Source: Owenia fusiformis
Taxonomy: Eukaryota; Annelida; Polychaeta; Sabellida; Oweniidae
Assembly: GCA_903813345.2 (NCBI GenBank)
Contig: CAIIXF020000008.1
Coordinates: 34,498,867-34,562,866, forward strand
Length of the DNA: 64,000 bases
Direction: 5' to 3'
Shown here in pieces: positions 41,101 to 47,600 of this stretch. A model generated the notes under the pieces. It had not been told where the DNA came from. It made no database searches and saw only the letters and a program-made list of their open reading frames with translations. Numbering within the stretch: position 1 is the stretch's first letter; every line of letters starts with the position of its first letter. Both the position numbers and the translations under genes were made by a program.

Positions 41101-43334
41101 GAGGTTTTATTTTCCTCCACAGATGACTGAGCAATGGGGGATTTAAGTGACCATGTCAGAAATGGCTCTGTGCCACTTCCAGCCAAGTCAATTTCACCAT
41201 CACTTATAACATAGTGATAAGTAACAACAAACATCAGGTTATTACCCTTTTACTAATTTATTCCAATTTAAGTTACACATATCATATTTGACACCCCTTT
41301 TAAACCCCTATGTCAATTCAAAGTTGTTTTAACCCCAGTGCTCTTCAACATGACCCCCATTCCTTTCAATGCAAATGTCTACCCTAGATCTCATCGCATG
41401 CACTGCTCCCTGGTGATAGCAAACTGTCCCCTTAGATCCTCCACTCCTGCAACAATCCTGCCCCTTAGATCATCAATATCTCTTGGTAATGTCATGTAGA
41501 CTATATCCTTGATATAACCACAAAGAACCATCCTGACATAGCCATTTTAATACCTCATTGTTCAGTCATTCATGAAAGAAAAAGTGGTACAAACCTATTT
41601 CTGACATGGTCACTTAAATCCCTTAGAACTCAGTCATCCATGAAGGGAAATAGACAAGTTTGGTATCATAAGAAAGAGGCCATCATAACCAATCAGATGT
41701 AGCTGTGGAAATTTCCCATCATTATTCATATTTGAGAAATAATCAATTAAATCCTGGTTTCCTTTTTTTGTGACACCCTGTATAAGAACAGTATTATCAG
41801 GGTTTCTATCATTAAAATTTAGATTTGGATAGGTTTAAATTATGAGCATAAGAAACTAGCCTACTCTCATATCTATTTGGGATAGGATGGACGATACAAA
41901 TGGTCTCAAGGCACTGAACTTTTGGGAAGGAAGGTCATACTAATTTGCGAATCTGCGAATTATAATGTAAGAAATTTACACTGGGAATTACAATCAACCT
42001 TAAATCCTATGAACACTTTTTATTGCCAAGAAGTGTAATCTAGGTAAAAGGTGAGTGGAAATATTTCATTTTAAAAAAAACAAATTCAGAGGTGCTTTTC
42101 GTCATTTATACATGTTTTTATCCATTTTTATTTAGGTAATCTATGTGTTCCGATACCATTAAGGTCAGGTTGCATGTTCGGAATTTTGCTGCATTCCTCA
42201 CATTCGATCAATCCCCACAATGTCTGCATTTCTCACTTTTGCACAATAAGTATACTTATGTACCTAGAAAAGAATGTGAAGAAGAATCTTTTGATAAAAT
42301 GTTTAAAAAACAAGAAAATTTGGTGAAAAAATTCAGAAAATTTTTCACTGAATTTTCTCTTTTTTATACATTTTACAAAACAAATCTTCTCACCAGTCTT
42401 TTCTAGGCACATAAATGGACTCTTTGTGCAAAACTGGAAGATGTAGACAATGTGGGGAAGGAGTGATTCCTGTTTGAAAAATAACATATGACTCAATTGA
42501 GGAATGCAGAAAAATTCCAAACATGCACGCTGGCCTAACCTTTCTGTTCCGTGTCCTGAACCAATCCATTGTGACAGAAATACAGTCCAATACCGGCAAC
42601 CCGTGATATCTCTTCAAATAAAACCTCCAGATGTGCCGAACCAGTCTCACTTTCAATTTCTTTAAAGGTAAACCCATACCACCATCGTTAAAAACATATT
42701 CTTTGGTCTGATCAACCATATGGTACTAGTAACTGCTAAATAAGCACCAGATCACAGTACTGTCAACCCCCAAAGATTTTCTCGTGGGATCGATTTTTTA
42801 GACCCAGTGCCCAAAATTTGCAGGATTTTGCGGGACATCCACCTAAATTCGCGGGATTTCGAGACACATTAGAGGGATTTGCGTGATTTTGATCAAATTC
42901 GCGGGACATTCACCTAAATTTTCAGCATTTTGCGGGATATTCAAGGGATTTGCTGCACGACTGGGACTAATGTAAAAGTACTCAAATAAAACTTTCAGAT
43001 ACTGATTGATCAAATAATGCACTTACTGAACCAATTACTGTCCCGCCATTCGCGGAACACTTGACAGCTCTGGGATCATGTTGTGAATAAAATAATTCAT
43101 ATTTGACAACCTACTGAAGTACAGATTAAAATCAACATACCGCATTAACTGATTTGTCCAATGGCTGCATCCAATCTTCAAATCTCTCAGCTGGACAGAT
43201 TTTGCCAAATTCCCTTTTATTTGAGCTAATTCTTCATTCGATTCGGAATCAATATCACTCGAATATGGCAAATATTTGTTGTAAACTATCTCCTTTTGTG
43301 GTTTAAACCCCAGTATGTCCTCTCGACCCTCCAT
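4997..43334 (-). CDS. PSME4: Proteasome activator complex subunit 4 (PA200), N-terminal half
   Basis: PA200 is a huge HEAT-repeat solenoid that caps the 20S proteasome in the nucleus and favours breakdown of acetylated histones and peptides. The start is the ATG at 43332-43334, followed by [10 protein letters not shown] and the family motif PQKEIVYNK. Exons, 5' to 3' on the minus strand: 43334-43141, 38721-38581, 35849-35733, 28765-28721, 27912-27763, 25223-25160, 23994-23920, 23630-23511, 23139-23050, 22724-22666, 17194-16988, 16273-16087, 15619-15465, 14984-14825, 9817-9581, 9001-8786, 7979-7825, 6613-6521, 5867-5746, then one of the 160-bp array copies such as 5082-4997. All have AG acceptors and GT donors and join in frame into about 890 residues, half the usual ~1,840. 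Recognisable family segments include [52 protein letters not shown] and EDDTKSL. The C-terminal half, with the bromodomain-like region and proteasome-binding tail, is outside the window. Introns hold two opposite-strand TRIM genes and most of the arrays. Confidence 0.95.
5498..5716. mobile_element. 219-bp inverted-repeat element (MITE) ending in CAGGGTGTCA
   Basis: The left end CAGGGTGTCAAAAAAATATG is mirrored at the right end by CATATTTATTTGACACCCTG (about 30 bp, imperfect), and both ends run on into CCCC/GGGG. TA follows the right end. The left flank is AA, so a TA duplication is not intact. It lies in the PSME4 intron between exon 19 and the 160-bp array. The ends resemble Tc1/mariner-type MITEs. 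Confidence 0.75.
6865..7760 (-). repeat. 18-bp minisatellite beside a PSME4 donor site
   Basis: About 49 copies of an 18-bp unit with variants. On the minus strand it reads GATCTATTGTGGTGAGTT. Units with GGTGAGTT carry a good 5' splice-site word; other variants (GCTGAGTT, GTTGAGTT) do not. The array starts about 65 bp downstream of the PSME4 exon ending at 7825, whose own donor is AAG|GTGAGTTAATG. Long open frames across it are repeat artefacts. Confidence 0.9.
8147..8692. mobile_element. Inverted-repeat element with internal ~32-bp tandem repeats
   Basis: Left terminal sequence CCCGGGGGGTTCACTATATA is mirrored on the right by TATACAGTGAACCCCCCGGG, with arms of about 40 bp including CGACGGGG. 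Between the arms, a unit like GGTATGGCATTGGTCC followed by ATATTTGGACATTT is repeated roughly a dozen times with decay. It lies in the intron between PSME4 exons 16 and 17. Confidence 0.75.
9266..9358. mobile_element. Short inverted-repeat element (93 bp)
   Basis: TTTAAACGTCATCCTCCAAA at the left is mirrored by TTCGGAGGATGTTAAA at the right, with CAGG/CCTG and CAAGACCT/AGGCCTGTG-like inner matches. The same end motif (CATCCTCC) appears at 27470-27735, so both probably belong to one family. Confidence 0.55.
9818..11344. other. PSME4 intron sequence without recognised features
   Basis: This is the left part of the intron between PSME4 exons 14 and 15. I see AT-rich unique-looking DNA, no convincing exon on either strand and no strong tandem repeat. 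Confidence 0.5.
11345..11738. mobile_element. Truncated copy of the GGACGG-tract element
   Basis: The copy begins with CAACGCCAAAGCGTAGC and AATCCCATCGAACAG, contains AATATGAACAAAATCGCTCC and ATGGC/GCCAT words, then a GGAC tetranucleotide tract (11641-11690) and ends with TTCGTTTGATGGAAT. The ends AATCCCATCGAAC and GTTTGATGGAAT are imperfect inverted repeats. The fuller copy is at 28995-30168. Confidence 0.7.
12041..13945 (+). CDS. TRIM-NHL protein (RING, B-boxes, coiled coil, NHL repeats), intact
   Basis: A single open frame encodes 634 residues. The RING finger has Cys20, Cys23, Cys35, His37, Cys40, Cys43, Cys61 and Cys64, so E3 ubiquitin-ligase activity is expected. A first B-box follows (from Cys105/Cys108), then a second (Cys172, His175). 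A basic, Lys-rich coiled coil covers about residues 215-345, and an NHL/beta-propeller region runs from about 390 to the end with repeats such as [17 protein letters not shown] and [17 protein letters not shown]. The layout resembles TRIM2/3/56/71-type proteins. The start is the first ATG, 18 nt after a stop-containing leader. The sequence TTATTTTCTTATAG at about 11997-12010 is a plausible acceptor, so a 5' UTR exon may lie upstream. The gene is nested in a PSME4 intron on the opposite strand. Closest paralogue here: 32181-34204. Target unknown. Confidence 0.92.
   Translation: MASASPQTVLVDDYKELLICIICFGTLNDPKSISCGHSFCKGCIGKWMGEHKAKGNDRYPCPVCNKQLEIPKNGADAYGTNITIKSMVEILENQLTKGHNQNVNCDICIQEGEAVPAMSRCVECAEHMCKPCNKAHRRSRATQSHTIYDLTGDAEKDARAALNNYVKRNIECPKHPNQPLRFFCKQDKAVICRDCSITEHPGHNCQAIEEAAKGEEHNIAALLGLATQRKEIFDKFIQSAHDSIQSCERNTQAVLRDIDADHAAKKKQLDEHFDKLRNKAKAVAYKKKKKIQANQDQFQLNKGITESTLLQLNHLRKYNHPVDVLNYSANVLKKLEEWSTLPEENVVPLDPYKYQPGILDTSNLGKKLKVPKYRDPKISRKVHLPDKNPGVTFIWGITRGFNNNIVVSHGDKGLATYTADSFTLQHKAQGHFWDVCCIQSQCYAAVDRNNKCIAVFDHKLEHQRNIGKFQDPIGLCETADGKLLVVDYGAKCVYLIDCNDGNVLATIGEGKLTFSRYVTINHKGIIFVSDTWGDCVKRFTMQGEEVPGAYGSNGAGKGQLNDPLGVCIDAQDNLIIADHKNHRVHMVDPNGTFIKYLLEAEDGVKYPQCVAIDQQGDLIVGSLNGDLAIIKYIE
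13946..14555. other. Probable 3' untranslated region of the TRIM-NHL gene and intron
   Basis: AT-rich sequence after the TAG stop. ATTAAA-type words occur near 14368, but I cannot fix a polyadenylation site. No other coding sequence is visible. Confidence 0.4.
14556..14890 (-). repeat. PSME4: 129-bp triplication of a PSME4 exon 3' end with its donor
   Basis: The last ~65 nt of PSME4 exon 14 (ending at 14825) plus its donor AAG|GTAAGG are copied twice in the downstream intron, with ACAAG donors at about 14696 and 14566. In the nearer copy the donor is intact; in the farther copy it reads GTAGTT. The copied exon parts carry a stop (TTA to TAA) and lack an acceptor, so they look like non-functional donor decoys. 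Read-through from the true donor meets a stop after about 16 codons. Confidence 0.85.
15930..16065. mobile_element. Dispersed ~135-bp repeat, family with AAAATGTCAYCACCTGCC
   Basis: The copy starts with CAAGGCACTAACATGCAAAA, contains CACCTGCCATTTGTTACAGA and AAAAAAGTTGGAG, and ends in a hairpin of the type CACCACTTGGGGTGATG. Related copies lie at 22830-22975, 46640-46755, 51105-51235 and 58145-58202, and in reverse orientation at 62050-62176 and 63245-63365. One member per few kilobases indicates an interspersed element. Confidence 0.75.
16290..16745. repeat. 16-bp-class minisatellite (GTCACATTACATG)
   Basis: About 28 imperfect units of GTCACATTACATGTT, GTCACATTACATGAA and related words fill the intron just upstream of PSME4 exon 12 (acceptor after 16274). 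The array begins within about 20-40 bp of the exon but I do not see copies of the acceptor itself. Confidence 0.85.
18090..18840. repeat. 29-bp minisatellite, left block (about 26 copies)
   Basis: The unit is TTTGGATTCTTTGGGTAAAT plus TGCATGTTG. Variants differ at a few positions (CATGTTG, CACGTTG, CATGTTA, TTTAAATTATTT). It fills part of the long PSME4 intron between exons 10 and 11. Open frames on the minus strand repeating [17 protein letters not shown] are repeat translations, not genes. Confidence 0.92.
18820..19494 (+). CDS. Unidentified open reading frame inside the 29-bp array
   Basis: A 224-codon open frame ends at TAA 19492-19494. It has no upstream ATG: the frame runs in from the array, and a plausible acceptor is TACAACCAAAG at about 18847-18857, so this may be a terminal exon or a 5'-truncated retrocopy. 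The product is hydrophilic, rich in Asn, Lys and Ser. It contains VGMQTDV and KSTQCEN, which loosely resemble dynein-light-chain (LC8) binding words, and a distinct C-terminal part with [19 protein letters not shown]. The non-repeat segment (about 18848-19802) ends with AATAAA at 19773-19778 and an A-rich run, after which the array resumes. I do not recognise the family. Codon phase and amino-acid composition look protein-like, but expression is unproven. Confidence 0.5.
   Translation: MNSLGKLHHFYNQRSQTSTKSPSRLIRNANRISDYNSNKKLLRESKHHEQIGLCEQSTPVKPVLNGDLFKNCNNENSDIVNNNNETGGDYRDNSGFNSILPNSGDRIKKVNVGMQTDVKQKRHQSSATELKVQHVATKTNNLDKKHRGCSVNIKKQSDNKSTQCENNKVSKLTNTDSISTRDVAGLTNFSLATCRERYMRFLDDLGEDHMYDSDAYDYVMKTNK
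19803..21120. repeat. 29-bp minisatellite, right block (about 44 copies)
   Basis: Same unit as 18090-18840, more diverged toward the right end (TTGGATTCAATGGGATTC insertions, TTTGAGAATATT variants), decaying by 21350. The two blocks were probably one array split by the inserted segment at about 18848-19802. Confidence 0.92.
21540..22160. repeat. Degenerate ~22-bp repeat (GCCTCATTTAGGTATG)
   Basis: About 20 decayed copies of TGTTTGCCTCATTTAGGTAT occur, some arranged in a longer unit of about 107 bp (21580-21690 resembles 21685-21790). No coding sense is apparent; open frames here are repeat-derived. Confidence 0.75.
22830..22975. mobile_element. Dispersed repeat, same family as 15930-16065
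   Basis: It contains AATGTCAACACCTGCCATTT, CAGATGCCAACCGCTG and AAAAAAAGTTGGAGCCAC and ends near GGTGGCATAAAA. It lies in the PSME4 intron just upstream (in genome order) of exon 9. Confidence 0.7.
24405..24965. repeat. ~64-bp tandem repeat with GTGTTCACATT core
   Basis: About nine units share GGCAGGTGTTCACATT, TTAACATGTACTTCTATGGC and AGCCTAAAGTGTTCAG. Single copies of the GTGTTCAC core at 45620-45710 and 45920-46060 suggest the array grew from a dispersed element. It lies in the intron between PSME4 exons 6 and 7 and does not include a splice site. Confidence 0.85.
25201..27095 (-). repeat. PSME4: 80-bp array repeating a PSME4 acceptor and exon start, about 24 copies
   Basis: On the minus strand each unit reads GGTTATATTGCAG|GTTATGG, then TTCAAGGAGTTTGTTGATCT and ATTGTTATG. 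The first part is the acceptor and the LWFKEFVDL codons of PSME4 exon 6. Only the leftmost copy (25223-25160) continues into the full exon ([12 protein letters not shown]) and its donor; all others are upstream acceptor copies inside the intron. Units are nearly identical, which indicates recent spread. The only difference I noticed in the copied codons is TTT/TTC, both Phe. The 80-bp length shifts frame, so an upstream acceptor would normally introduce a stop. Confidence 0.93.
27470..27735. mobile_element. Inverted-repeat element of ~265 bp
   Basis: AATAAACCATCCTCCGATCA with later CCAGAATATCTTC and TACCCCCTG is mirrored by CAGGGGGAAGAAGGAGG, GGATTCTGG and CTTAGGAGGATGCAAATAAA. Arms are about 65 bp, imperfect. 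The middle is GC-richer than its surroundings. It lies just upstream in genome order of PSME4 exon 5 (27763). Confidence 0.65.
28206..28392. mobile_element. Foldback element of ~187 bp
   Basis: GTGAATATTATACAAATATT and TCGAGGTGAATACCTGTT at the left are mirrored by AACAGGTATTCACCGT and AAATATTTGTTTCATTATTC at the right, with AAGGTGTATTCCCCT/AGGGGAACACACCTT near the centre. A more decayed relative lies at 27930-28092. Confidence 0.7.
28995..30168. mobile_element. GGACGG-tract element with internal ~118-bp tandem units
   Basis: It starts with CAACGCCAAAGCGTAGCGAA and TCCCATCGAACAG and ends with CTTCGTTCGATGGGAT. ATCCCATCGAAC at the left and GTTCGATGGGAT at the right form a 12-bp inverted repeat. 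Between them about five units of ~118 bp carry AAAATGGCGGCCATTTTTCA, GTGCCATGCTTATAGTATTC and AATATGAACAAAATCGCTCC, followed by a GGAC tract at 30064-30124. The reverse frame gives RPSVRPSV-type low-complexity translation. Probably a non-autonomous DNA element; a truncated copy is at 11345-11738. Confidence 0.75.
30169..32180. other. PSME4 intron sequence upstream of the second TRIM gene
   Basis: AT-rich, no clear repeats or exons. Short open frames here lack family resemblance. It may contain the 5' UTR and promoter of the TRIM gene starting at 32181, but I cannot place them. Confidence 0.4.
32181..34204 (+). pseudogene. TRIM-NHL gene broken by a frameshift
   Basis: The first frame (32181-33326, 381 aa) has a RING finger (Cys15, Cys18, Cys30, His32, Cys35, Cys38, Cys54, Cys57), two B-boxes (first near residue 95, second from about residue 160) and a coiled coil, then stops at TAG. 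A second frame, open from about 33327 and ending at TAA 34202-34204, encodes about 290 residues of NHL propeller (for example [21 protein letters not shown]), as in the intact paralogue at 12041-13945. The two frames meet at GATTAGATAGATAA; a four-base gain there would explain the shift, and the summed length (about 670) fits the paralogue. Alternatives: a real short TRIM protein lacking NHL, or a sequence error. The two halves otherwise keep good coding character, so the break is recent. It is nested antisense in the PSME4 intron between exons 3 and 4. Confidence 0.8.
34305..34550. mobile_element. Two adjacent short foldbacks
   Basis: The first (34305-34397) pairs TGTATTGCTCCTGAGATTGT with ACAATCTCAGTAGCAATACA. 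The second (34415-34550) pairs TTATTGAATGATTTG and GCAATACAGGATATATTCTG with CAGAATATATCCTGTATTCC and AATTCAATAA. Both look like small MITEs just after the TRIM gene. Confidence 0.7.
36120..38580 (-). repeat. PSME4: ~41-bp array starting at a PSME4 donor and packed with donor-like words
   Basis: On the minus strand the donor of PSME4 exon 2 is CTCAA|GTAAGTCTCATATT, and this GTAAGTCTCATAT is itself the start of the repeat unit. The unit continues with ATGCATTAAGGTAGGTCAAG or ATTAAGGTAAGTCAAG. Each unit thus holds two words close to the 5' splice-site consensus, GAGTAAGTC and AAGGTARGTC. I estimate 30-35 units, so roughly 60 donor-like sites in one intron. The array is interrupted at 36944-38012 by a transposon. 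Some blocks form longer repeats (36250-36420 resembles 36470-36610). Confidence 0.88.
36944..38012. mobile_element. Mariner-like element, 1,069 bp, TA target duplication
   Basis: Ends CAGGGTGTTCCAAAAGTAAC (left) and GTTACTTTTGGAACACCCTG (right) are perfect inverted repeats and continue as CAGGACTGGTGCTGGCATTT. Inner inverted matches (GTTGCTATAGTAACATGACA, CCCGGGGCAAC) make the arms about 190 bp. TA flanks both ends, and uninterrupted array copies nearby (AATACATACTTGACCTACC) show the pre-insertion site with one TA. The middle, on the minus strand, has a fragment reading [12 protein letters not shown], which resembles the region around a catalytic Asp in mariner transposases, but no intact frame. 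It is a decayed, non-autonomous element. Confidence 0.9.
38800..40200. other. PSME4 first intron, left part
   Basis: No exon seen. A stretch at 39419-39470 resembles the left end of the GGACGG-tract element (AAAGCAAATCCCATCAAACA). A TTCAATTCAATTT microsatellite lies at 39855-39885. Confidence 0.45.
40203..40345. mobile_element. Element of the GGCCCGTAGCCAGG family
   Basis: AGGCCTGTAACCAAGAGGGG at the left and AATTCTGGCTATGGGCCTGA at the right are imperfect inverted ends. Better copies are at 44744-44877 and 50467-50609; a partial copy begins near 43772. Confidence 0.6.
40623..40848. mobile_element. 226-bp MITE with CAGGGCTCTCACCAGG ends
   Basis: CAGGGCTCTCACCAGG at the left is mirrored by CCTGGTGAGAGTCCTG at the right. 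A nearby copy of TTTCATTAGCAGCAGGCAA lies on each side (about 40590 and 40876), which suggests that it inserted into an older element of the 44984-45160 family. Confidence 0.7.
41280..41790. mobile_element. Decayed transposon-like sequence ending in CACCCTGTATA
   Basis: The right end reads TTTTTTTGTGACACCCTGTA (about 41766-41784), like the CACCCTG ends at 5716 and 38012. A left counterpart with GACACCCC lies near 41290 in the same orientation, not inverted. The interior repeats TCTGACATGGTCACTTAAAT-like words with 41150-41170. No intact frame. The assignment is tentative. Confidence 0.4.
42140..42560. mobile_element. Foldback element with ~190-bp arms
   Basis: GGTCAGGTTGCATGTTCGGA, CTGCATTCCTCA and CACAATGTCTGCAT at the left are mirrored by ATGTAGACAATGTGGGGAAG, TGAGGAATGCAG and CCAAACATGCACGCTGGCCT at the right. 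The centre is A/T-rich. Related flanking sequence (ATTTATACA followed by TTTTTAT words) recurs at 57060-57180. Confidence 0.65.
42780..42960. repeat. Degenerate CGCGGGA-word repeat
   Basis: Words such as TTTGCGGGACATCCACCTAA and TTCGCGGGACATTCACCTAA recur three to four times in 180 bp. It lies in the first PSME4 intron just 3' of exon 1. Confidence 0.55.
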
Positions 43335-44603
43335 TTTTGCGTGATTTTGCTAAAAATAGGATGACTTGGGGAAATTTAAGTTTTTTCCATAATTTTTGTC
43401 TACTCCACAAATTTATATAATAACTCTTTTGATTGGTTTAAATTTTGAAAAGAGCCAAATATTGTCTAATCAAATTTTCTGTAACATTTAGTTGTATTAC
43501 ACTATATTTAAGATTCTGCTTTTAATCGAAATTACATTTTGATTATCTCATTAAATCATTAAGAATAAAATATAATGCGTTTCAAATATTTCATAGTGAC
43601 TTTAATTTTTTTTAATTTTGTCAGCTCAACTAATTTAACACTGCCACTTAAGAAAAGTTGTTTTCGTTTTGTGCGCCAGGTTATTTTCTGCTTTGTCTTG
43701 TTCGTAATTTCAGTTTCCCTCAGAAATCATAATATGCTATATTATGAACTTCTAGGTAAGGATTTTACATGCCAGGCCCGTAGTCCGAGGGGGGGGGGGG
43801 TTGAGGGCCTTCTGACCCAAAATTCTTCTAAATTCTGCAGTTTTTCACCATTCTATTCTTATTTTTTTGGCCATTTTTTGTGAACCCCACACAGTGACTG
43901 ACAGTCCACAGGAACCTTCTAGGATAAAGAATCTAGGATAAAGAAGAAGCTGTATGAACTATCAACATCTATTGATTGGTCGCCAAACCTGAAATAATGA
44001 GCTTCTTCTTAGCTTAGTGCGTAAGCTTCTATGTAGGTCTAAGTGTAGTCTGAGCATTAGACATCTATTCTTCCAGGTTGGGCCACCAATAGATGTCAGG
44101 TGTTGATACCTGTGCCGCAGTCAGTATGCAGATGTCATTAGTCTACCTTCCTTCCATGATCTAATCAACTGCATACACTGATACCGACTGTGATTCCCCT
44201 AGAATTTTTTAAAAAGTGAATCCCCTTGGCAAATCCTGCAGTAGTGCGTAGTTAACAGATAGGAGAAAATACCCCCCCCCCCACAGTCTGTGTACCAAGG
44301 GTTTTGTAAGGTTTTTTTCCTTTTGAGATTTGACCTTCATAAGCACCTAAATGTACCTTCCTAGTACTATTCATTATGCACTATTCACAGGTCTTTTCTC
44401 TACTGCCAACTTCAAGTTATATTGAAGGATATCCCAAGCAAGGGGGGGGTGACTTTTGCGTATGGATGGATTGTGCTGACACAACAAGCGCACCCATATG
44501 ATGTAAAGTGGTTGTTATTTGCAGTCAGGGAGCTGTGAGTTTCTTATCTCAATTCATTTTCAAAAATTTCAGGGGTTAACTTCTGCACTAAAATGAAAGA
44601 ACG
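43335..44603. promoter_or_regulatory. Divergent PSME4 / ARV1 intergenic region
   Basis: The two start codons face away from each other 1.27 kb apart, so the promoters of both genes must lie here. I see no CpG-rich core or TATA box I would assign. A partial GGCCCGTAG-family element with a G11 run lies at about 43770-43890, and C10 and G7 runs at 44273 and 44440. Confidence 0.5.
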
Positions 44604-47600
44604 ATGACTAGTGGAGAGAATGAAGGATACATGTATGTGTGTATTGAATGCAATCATCCTGCAAAGGAGCTGTATAAAGACTACAATGGAGGAGTCATAA
44701 GAATAGCTCATTGCGTAAGTATACATAATTTAAGGTAGTTGTACAGGCCCATAGCCAGGATTTACTGGGGGGAGCGGTTTTACTAAGCGGGAGCTTTTGG
44801 AGCTTTTTATCAGTTTTGACAAAAAATCATGTGAAAAGTGTGGCCGCTCCCTCCGCTCCCCCCTGGCTACGGGCCAGTTGTATCCCTGGAGCCCTAAAAA
44901 TAACTTACGATAAAGTGTACTCATATTAAAATGACCATGACATAATTATGCTTCATAATCAAACAAAAAAAATTGATGTCACTGCAGGGGTTTCACTAGA
45001 ATTTCTCACAACAGGCTAAATAAATGAAAACAACAGGCAAAATTAATGGAAATCAAAAATTTAACATGGAAAAGTTGAAAAGTCCCTTAAAATAACAGGC
45101 GATTTTGTGAAAACAACCAGTGAAAATTGCCTGTTGGCTGCTGCTAATGAAACCCCTGCACTGACTTCATTTTTTACTTAATGCTAGAAAACGTTTTGAT
45201 TCTCATGATAAAGAATATGTGAGTATGGGATTCAAGGCCATCATTAAGCCATCTATTGTCAGGTTACAACTACTGTGTACTTGTAATTACTAGGGAGCTA
45301 TATATAAGTCATCAAAGTAAGCAGATTGGCATGGCACCAGCTGACCAGAGATGTGAGAATTGGAAAATAGCTCAAGATTAGATTTGATTTATATTCACTT
45401 GTTCAGTTAAAAAAGTGTGATATTTTGGATGTTTTTGATCCAGGATCCAGTATAAGTAAAACAAAGTTTTGTACTAAGTTGATTAATTGAAAACATACTC
45501 CTCGGATTTGGAGACAATACTCACTGTTTTGTAAAGCATTAATTAAGGTGGAACGAGTGGAATGGCAATACTATTTGGAATTGGTATTCACTGTGTTAAG
45601 GAAGGCCACAGGCACTTGGTAAATGTTCACTTTGAGGTTTTTAAAATGGTACTCTATGGGAGATTAAAATTGGACCGAAAAAAAGGTTCACAATAAGAGG
45701 TGATCAGATTATAGATATGTATGACATACAGATTTTACTGTACCATTGAACTTATTTTTGATTGATTCTAGACCGGCTGCAATACAGTGGTTGATAAATA
45801 CATTGAACAGGATCCTGTGCTGATATTCTTAGATGCCCTCTTGCATAAACCACAGGCTTATAGACATCTATTGATAAACCAACATCTACATGTAAGTTTA
45901 AAGTTATACAGTAAAACCTGGATATAGTGAACACCTATGGAGCCACATAAAAGTGTTCACTGTAAATAGGTGTTCACTACAGAGAGGGTACTTTTATACA
46001 GGAGTCCTTGAATGTAGAATGTGTCTTGAAGTATTGTTCACTAAACATAGATGTTCTCGATAGAGAGGTTTAACTCTTATTGTATATTTTATGTCATACG
46101 TTTTTGCCTCTTCGTTAATAGGACTCTCTTTTACCATAAATGGGCAAACTTAAAAGGGTAAATATTTTTAAGGGTTTTGAGATTACAGCTCAATACATTA
46201 ATGTCATACTGAAATATCACCTGATCATAGAAAAATTACAAATTTAGACAAAAATATTTTTGTTTGTCACAGCACAGAGAGACATTTATAAGATAATATA
46301 ATAAATATATGCATTTAAAATTAGCCAAAACCATGATATTTAACACTTTTATGATTTCAGTCTCATGGAAAACTCCTATTTATATTTCTTATTTGTGATG
46401 CCTTTACCCAATGGGCTCAGAATCAACCACAAGGTGTGGACACGTCTTCCCAAAGTGACTTCATTTTCTATGCCGCATTGGAACTCAATTTCTACAAGAT
46501 GTTCATAACTGTACTTATAGGTACTAATTCATTTATATTTCAATTTCTTTTTATTAATTTGATGTGTATTGATTTTTGTTGATAAAACCATTTGTTTGAC
46601 TGATAGTTATGCAATTACAGTTTTGTTTTTATGTCATCACCAAAAAGTGGTCACATATTGTTATGGTATCCATTTTTTTGTGACAGCAGTTGGCAAACGG
46701 CATTTGGTGGTTTGTGGTCGGTGGGTGGCGGTTGGTGGTTGGCGTCTGTAACAAATTCTTACAACTTCCATTAACTTAACAAATACTGTTTAGACTGACT
46801 TCAATTTTTTCAAATTCATCTCAGAAGTTCAAATCTGACTTAAGATTTGACATTCAATAACCTTCTCAGGGTCAAAAAGGTCTTTTTTCAACTTGTATTC
46901 AACTTGCATTTTTTCAAAATCATCTTCAAAAAAGGTCTTTTTTCAACTTGCTTCAAACTAACCATTTTTTTTCAAAATCATCTACAAGTTCTAAGATGTT
47001 CAAATCTGAATTTAGATTTGAGATTTCATCTTCAACGACCTTCTCAGGGTCAAAAAATGTATTTTTTGACTTGCATCAATTTGACCAATTTTTCAGAATC
47101 TCTACAAGTTCTCAGAAATTCAAATCTGACTAATGATTGAACTCATAATATTGTGAGCAACGAACTAGGTGATAACATTTTGTCATGTTAATGCCTTGTT
47201 TGCTTGATATATATTCAGTATTCTTGAGATAATGTATTATTCAGAATGTTTAGTCAGGGGAGCCCTATGTGGGAAGGGGTGAGGATTTGACAAAATAAAA
47301 ATTTGGCTGTCAAATTCCTAAACCTAACCCTTGGAGCATTCTTGTGAGTTAGTTTCCCACCCCTGCGAGCAATAATAGCTGGTCAAACAGTAAAAATTCT
47401 GATTACTAAATCTAAATCCTGCAACCGGGACAACATTTCATGCCTGACATGTCAAATTTTCAACCCTTTCTGCCTGCTTGGGGAGGGGTCTCACACAAAT
47501 CTTTGAACGATGCATTAGTGAAACCTTATTTGGCATTATGTAATATTGTTGACTCTGAATTTTATTTTTCAGAGTTTATTGTGTTTATTTGTGGAGTTAC

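Noticed and set aside
43575-43883. 102-aa plus-strand frame between PSME4 and ARV1
   Set aside because: It runs into a G11 tract of a MITE and resembles no family; probably chance.
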